Of a DNA stretch of 64,000 bases, positions 59,528 through 64,000 are shown one piece after another. Both the position numbers and the translations under genes were made by a program. The notes under the pieces were generated by a model. It searched no databases, had not been told where the DNA came from, and worked only from the letters and a program-made list of their open reading frames with translations. The stretch's first letter is position 1; every line of letters begins with the position of its first letter. Source of the stretch: Zygaena filipendulae (taxonomy: Eukaryota > Arthropoda > Insecta > Lepidoptera > Zygaenidae); the NCBI GenBank assembly GCA_907165275.2, contig OU015664.1:8952001-9016000 (forward strand). Direction: 5' to 3'.

Positions 59528-59757
59528 CTAATATATATAAATCACGTGTCACGTTGTTTGTCCGCGATGGACTCCGAAACTACTGAACGGATTTTGATAA
59601 AACTTTGCAACCATTTATAATATGGTCCAACTTAAAAGATAGGATAGTTTTTATCCCGGAATTCCCTCGGGAACTGAAGAACATAGAGTACTTTTTTCCC
59701 GCAACCTCCGCGGGAACTCCGGAATTACCGCGGATGAAATCGCGGGGGACAGCTAGT
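59528..59757 (+). mobile_element. Lep1-type Helitron, CACGTGATTTATATA subfamily
   Basis: Ends GGGGGACAGCTAGT. Inverted partner of 56403-56635. Confidence 0.7.
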
Positions 59758-60167
59758 AAATACGTATAATCGTCGGGAATTTACTAGCGAAACCGAACAA
59801 AGTAACACTGTTTAAAGGTTACTGCTGTTACTGTAAACTAGAGTTGTACAGTTGAAAGACTGGTAAATTCACATATTTCTGCTGCTGTCCCTACCTAATC
59901 GTATCCCTACGAATACCTACCACTATTCATCCCTGATTCATCCGTACTACTATTAAGTAAAACATTAGTAATACCCAAGAATATAATGATGTTTTCCCTA
60001 GCCATCAAGAGTTCCTGAAAAAAAATCAATCAAAAATGAAAAGCTCCACAGAGATGGCGCTACGGAAGCAACGACGATTAAGCTGTTAAGGTGAAGTGTG
60101 GTACGTTTTAAAAGCGATTGTAGAACTTCTAGAGGACACTTTTAAAAAAATGGTATCACGATCAAGG

Positions 60168-60600
60168 AAAGAAAGAAAGATGTATTTAAGCAAGATGAGA
60201 CACACAACACAAATGAACATACAGAACAACACAAATGAAAATAATAGTACTGTCCTGTAAAATGGGTCTAGTAGTGTTTGGATTTATTATAGGTACCTAT
60301 CATTATTAAATTAGTAATTTTAAAGGTATAACGTTCGAAAAGATGATCTTAGAAGGTCATCGTTACAAACTTCGTCTAGGCCTTAGACTACAATTTTTTT
60401 CCAACGACGACCAAGTGAGGCTTTTAGGATCATTTTTTTGGGAAATGGTTTACAATCCATACGTACATTATTGTGTTGAAGATCGTCGTAGTTTGTTTGT
60501 TTGTTTGTTTGTTATTTATTTATGTATCTAAACTTTTGGAATTACATTATACAAAAGGTGAACTTAATACCTAGTTGCATTCTCTACTAGTCAATCTTTG
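60168..60600 (+). mobile_element. MINE-1-like region
   Basis: Starts GAAAGAAAGAAAGATGTATT. A later part (60547-60600, ATACAAAAGGTGAACTTAAT) matches 254-305 near the left window edge. Confidence 0.45.
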
Positions 60601-60679
60601 GTTAGTGCACAGTCCTTACGCTAGGTCCGACTCGAGAAGAAATTAAGAACAGACAACAAAACATTAATCTCACTGCTTA

Positions 60680-60820
60680 ATACATTACAAATGCGAATGA
60701 GAGTTTGTTTGTAACGCTTTCATGCCTTATTTTCTGAATCGATTACTATGAAACTTTGCACGTTACCAGAGATACAAAAAAGGACATAGCGCACCCGGAA
60801 TTAATGCGGGCAACAGACAG
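60680..60820 (+). mobile_element. Lep1-type Helitron copy, decayed
   Basis: ATTACAAATGCGAATGAGAG start; 3' end lost after GGGCAACAGACAG. Confidence 0.5.
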
Positions 60821-61159
60821 TGTAGCAATGTAAAACACAATACAAGCATTATACAAAACATTTCACTCGGCCTTAACCAAAATACGCCAAACACAAAGTG
60901 CCATAAAACCTGAATAAATGGGCTTTGTTTCAGGACGCGAGTGGGTTAGGCCAGCAGCGGTTAGCGTGCTAACTGTAAACTGCGAGCAACACCTGCCCGC
61001 ATGTCTTGATTAACTCATAAATATTCAGCCCAGATATGAAACGCATATGCCTTCACTTGCGATCATAAACTGCAGCTAAGCCGTCGACGTAAATTTGTCG
61101 ACGCTTTAAATCTATGAAAATATTACTTTGTATAATGTTTATTAAGAAATTTATAAGCG

Positions 61160-61325
61160 ACTAGCTGTTCCCCACGGTTGTACCCTCTAATTTCGGAGTT
61201 TCCGCGGGAAATTGTTCTTTTTTATAGTTTCATCATGAAGTGTCATGGGTCCTACCCGTGTATGAAAAATTTCATGACGATCGGTTGAACAGTTAAAGCG
61301 TGAAAGCTAAACAAACAAACAAACT
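61160..61325 (-). mobile_element. Lep1-type Helitron copy
   Basis: ACTAGCTGTTCCCCACGG start, AAACAAACAAACAAAC tail. Confidence 0.65.
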
Positions 61326-61435
61326 ATTTGCAGGATCAGAAAAAATTAAAAATATCCTTTTTGTAATCCAGAAAAATCTTGTGCAAATTGAATGTACCTA
61401 TCTAATATGATGTATTAAGTTTCTTCTTTACATAG

Positions 61436-61600
61436 TATAAAAAAATGAGGTCGCTTCCGCTGTCTGTTCGCGATAAACTCATAAACTACTGAACAAATTT
61501 TCATGCGGTGTTCACCAATAGATAGAGTGATTAATGAGGAAGGTTTATATCTATGGTTTATATCTATGGTTTATCCTAGAATCCGCGGGGGACAGCTAGT
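61436..61600 (+). mobile_element. Lep1-type Helitron copy
   Basis: Ends GGGGGACAGCTAGT. Holds a small triple direct repeat of TTTATATCTATGG near 61545-61575. Confidence 0.65.
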
Positions 61601-61729
61601 TTAAAATATAATATGAGACATTGAATGTGATATTTATCACATAGGTACTATTCCTTATTTGTGATTCTCTGAAAGCTTGTTATACTTTCCCCTTTCCAGA
61701 AAAAACCTATTACAGAAAATGTATTAGAT

Positions 61730-61970
61730 ACTAGCTGTCCCGCGCGGTTTCACCCGCGATAATTTCGAAGTTCCCGCGGAATTGCTCCATACAAACTTTG
61801 CAACCCCTTTTCATCCCCTTAGGGGATGAATTTTTAAAAATCCTTTCTTATCGAATGCCTACGTCATACAAAGAACACACTCTCCAAGTTTCAGGTCTCT
61901 ACGATCAGCGGTGTAGGCTGTGCGTTGATCCATCAGTCATTCAGGACAAAGCATTTTATATGTATAGATA
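61730..61970 (-). mobile_element. Lep1-type Helitron, AGGGGTTGAAT subfamily
   Basis: Complete and close to 18184-18425. Confidence 0.7.
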
Positions 61971-62519
61971 ATATTTTATTGAATACTAGCTAATATAGCT
62001 ATTGCCAGCATTTTCAGGCGCGGAAACTTCGGTATTTTCTCACAGTTTTACCCACAGGTTTTACCTTATGAAACGTATCTTACGTCCAATTAAAAATTAC
62101 CTATTAATATACGTAAATGTTTTAATAAGCATGCAAAAAAATCCTCCAAACTCACTAAAAGGCAGTAATGTTGATATACAGACAGTCAAATTGACTAAAT
62201 ACTGACGCAAGTACCTAATATGTATTACATTTGTATTTATAATATTATTTTATAATTAAACCTACCTATATTGTACCTATAAATATACGAATAAGTAATA
62301 ACGACGGATATGTCGATGCGCGGAAAAACCTAAAAAGGTTTATGTAGCTGCACTGTCAAGTTTTTACAATGTTTGTAAATTGGTAAATAAATAAAATGTA
62401 GTAAGGATTTATTAATCTATTGGTTTCCTAAAAAACAAAAAAAATAAAAAATGCAATAGGTATACCTATGAACCATAGCCTCGGTAGACAATTATTCAGA
62501 AGTTGCATTATATAATTTA

Positions 62520-62756
62520 CGGCCGCACTCAGAGTCGTTTTAAAGATTATCCACTTAATTTTAAATAAAGATTGAAAAAAAAAAACTTCCACACTCGGAG
62601 GCCTCAATTAAATTAATTTTAATTGGCATTTAACTAATTTAGTTAAATTTAGTTTAATTCCAGCTAACGTTAATTCTTCACAAATTCTTTACAAAAACAA
62701 AACAAAATCTTTACTTAAAATTAAATACTTAATTTAATACGACTCTGAGTGCGGCC
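62520..62756. mobile_element. Harbinger-like MITE, family A copy 5, diverged
   Basis: Ends CGGCCGCACTCAGAGTCG and CGACTCTGAGTGCGGCC kept, with the same central GGCATTTAACTAATTTAG theme. The interior has drifted strongly. Left flank TTA. Confidence 0.75.
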
Positions 62757-63527
62757 AACTACGACTTTCGTAGTTCAACAAACTACGAAATATTATTCAA
62801 CAAACATTGTCTCTGATTGTGAGTGTATGTATGTACTACTGTATATTTAACTATGTATATAGATAAGACCGAAAAGACGTCAACAACTTACCAACTATAC
62901 TTAAGGCGTCTACAAGAAAATTGTCTCGAATAGCTATGGCGTAGACAATATATCTAGAATGAGTTTTCCGCAAATTTTAATTAGGCCAGCCATTTGAATA
63001 TTCATCAAACCCCTAAGGGACAGGGACGAGGGAGGAGGGGGGACTATACGTATATATTTGAACTGAATGTATCCTTTCAGTGGCCAGTGACAAGAGCAGT
63101 TTAATTAAAATCTATTTAACACAACGAGTATTATCTCGATAGTAATTAGGTTTTGTGTTACCTGGCCCAATTGAACAGGATACTGTGCTTAGTTTTTATG
63201 TGTTTCAGTACTTCACCGGTGTGTTGTTATCAGTTTCCAGTGCGAATTTAGAATTTTAACGACGACTACGGCTCGGATTCTGCAAATATTAATAATTATA
63301 TTTATAATAGAATTGATGTTATACAGGTTCTAAGGTTAAATGGAAAATATTCTGCATTTGATTCTCGTTTTAAATAAATTAAAAAAAATTAAACATAACG
63401 TTGGTTTTCGACGTCGTTCGTAATAAATTCTTGAAAACTGAGAGCGCAAGTTTCTGCCCCTTAGGTGTCCCTTTCCTTTGTGCCTTCACTGACACGCCAA
63501 AAATAAAAATTTAAAGGGTCATTCACC

Positions 63528-63831
63528 CACGTTCAAGTTTTTTGGCGGGAATCAAAGATGGCGGCTCGATTATTTTATTTCCATGTCGTTAAAATGGATT
63601 TTTTTGTATTAGATATAAGGTGCTGTATTGGACAATAATTTTCACAGTGACGGTTTTTTATGTGCTCAAGAAGATATATGACATTTCGAGCTGATTTCTT
63701 CCGTTTCCTCCAAGAGCTCCGAGAAAGTTCTTGCATTTCCATAGAAAATACATTGATCTATGTAATTAATTTTATTTGATACTGGCTGAATGCATTATAT
63801 GCGAAAGTCCATAAAAAAGAAGAAAGAAAGA
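63528..63831 (+). repeat. Dispersed repeat C, copy 2
   Basis: Same orientation and order of blocks as 1392-1735. A third, short 3' fragment occurs at 14513-14572. Confidence 0.75.
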
Positions 63832-64000
63832 ACTCACGTGCGTTATGGGTTTCGCGGTGATTTATCCTATTTTTGGGATATTTGTATAAGTTACAAAGCT
63901 TACAAAGCCTGAATAATATTGTTTAATAACAAACGGACTTCTTGATTGATTATTTTAACTCTGCAGGGAAGAGAATAAGTAGGTACAATCAATCAACGCC

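Noticed and set aside
59116..59586. 156-residue open frame
   Set aside because: It runs through the foldback arm and two Helitron fragments, so it is chance readability of repeats.
1..64000. CRISPR arrays, operons, integrons, phage or bacterial features
   Set aside because: Introns, Lep1 Helitrons and insect genes show nuclear lepidopteran DNA; no regular spacer array was seen.

Overview
The window is nuclear DNA of a moth or butterfly (Lepidoptera). The evidence is spliced genes with GT-AG introns, close matches to insect Ihog/Boi and HYOU1 proteins, an AT-rich background, and a dense load of repeats known from lepidopteran genomes: Lep1-type Helitrons with CTAG ends, (GAAA)n-linked MINE-1-like repeats, and the TGGTAAGTGATTACCGCCGC repeat. 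The species cannot be named from the sequence.

Three host genes lie on the + strand. (1) The 3' end of HYOU1/GRP170, an ER Hsp70-family chaperone, has exons 548-780, 1826-1937 and 4607-6043 and ends in an HSEL ER-retention-like tail. Its 5' part is outside the window. (2) A complete Hedgehog co-receptor of the Ihog/Boi family has 15 coding exons between 23252 and 38664 and encodes 761 aa: signal peptide, four Ig domains, a basic linker, two FnIII domains, a transmembrane helix and a short tail. All 14 exon junctions keep frame. Its 5' untranslated exon was not securely found. (3) A small secreted leucine-rich-repeat protein (49388-50887, 328 aa) has a start codon split from the rest of the gene by an intron, so the first coding exon supplies only four bases.

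The rest is mostly transposon-derived. 3.2-8.5 kb is a cluster of miniature inverted-repeat elements from several families: Harbinger-like with TAA/TTA target duplications, hAT-like with a perfect 8-bp duplication, and others. The ihog introns hold Lep1 Helitrons and a roughly 3.1-kb inverted-repeat element containing a spliceable two-exon 87-aa reading frame. 39.2-40.6 kb is a deleted pogo-like element keeping only a C-terminal zinc-finger exon. 41.4-42.0 kb is a dead mariner-like element. 46.6-48.5 kb and 57.4-59.2 kb are an almost identical 1.8-kb composite repeat ending in a 567-bp palindrome; the second copy sits inside an older Lep1 element, which shows the direction of movement.

HYOU1 acts in ER protein folding, Ihog in Hedgehog reception at the cell surface, and the LRR protein is secreted with unknown role. 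No functional link between them is evident beyond their shared orientation. Stretches not listed (about 9.2-9.7, 10.2-11.3, 14.4-16.3, 16.6-18.2, 20.1-20.9, 21.3-22.1, 50.9-53.0 and 62.8-63.5 kb) are AT-rich with no supportable gene.
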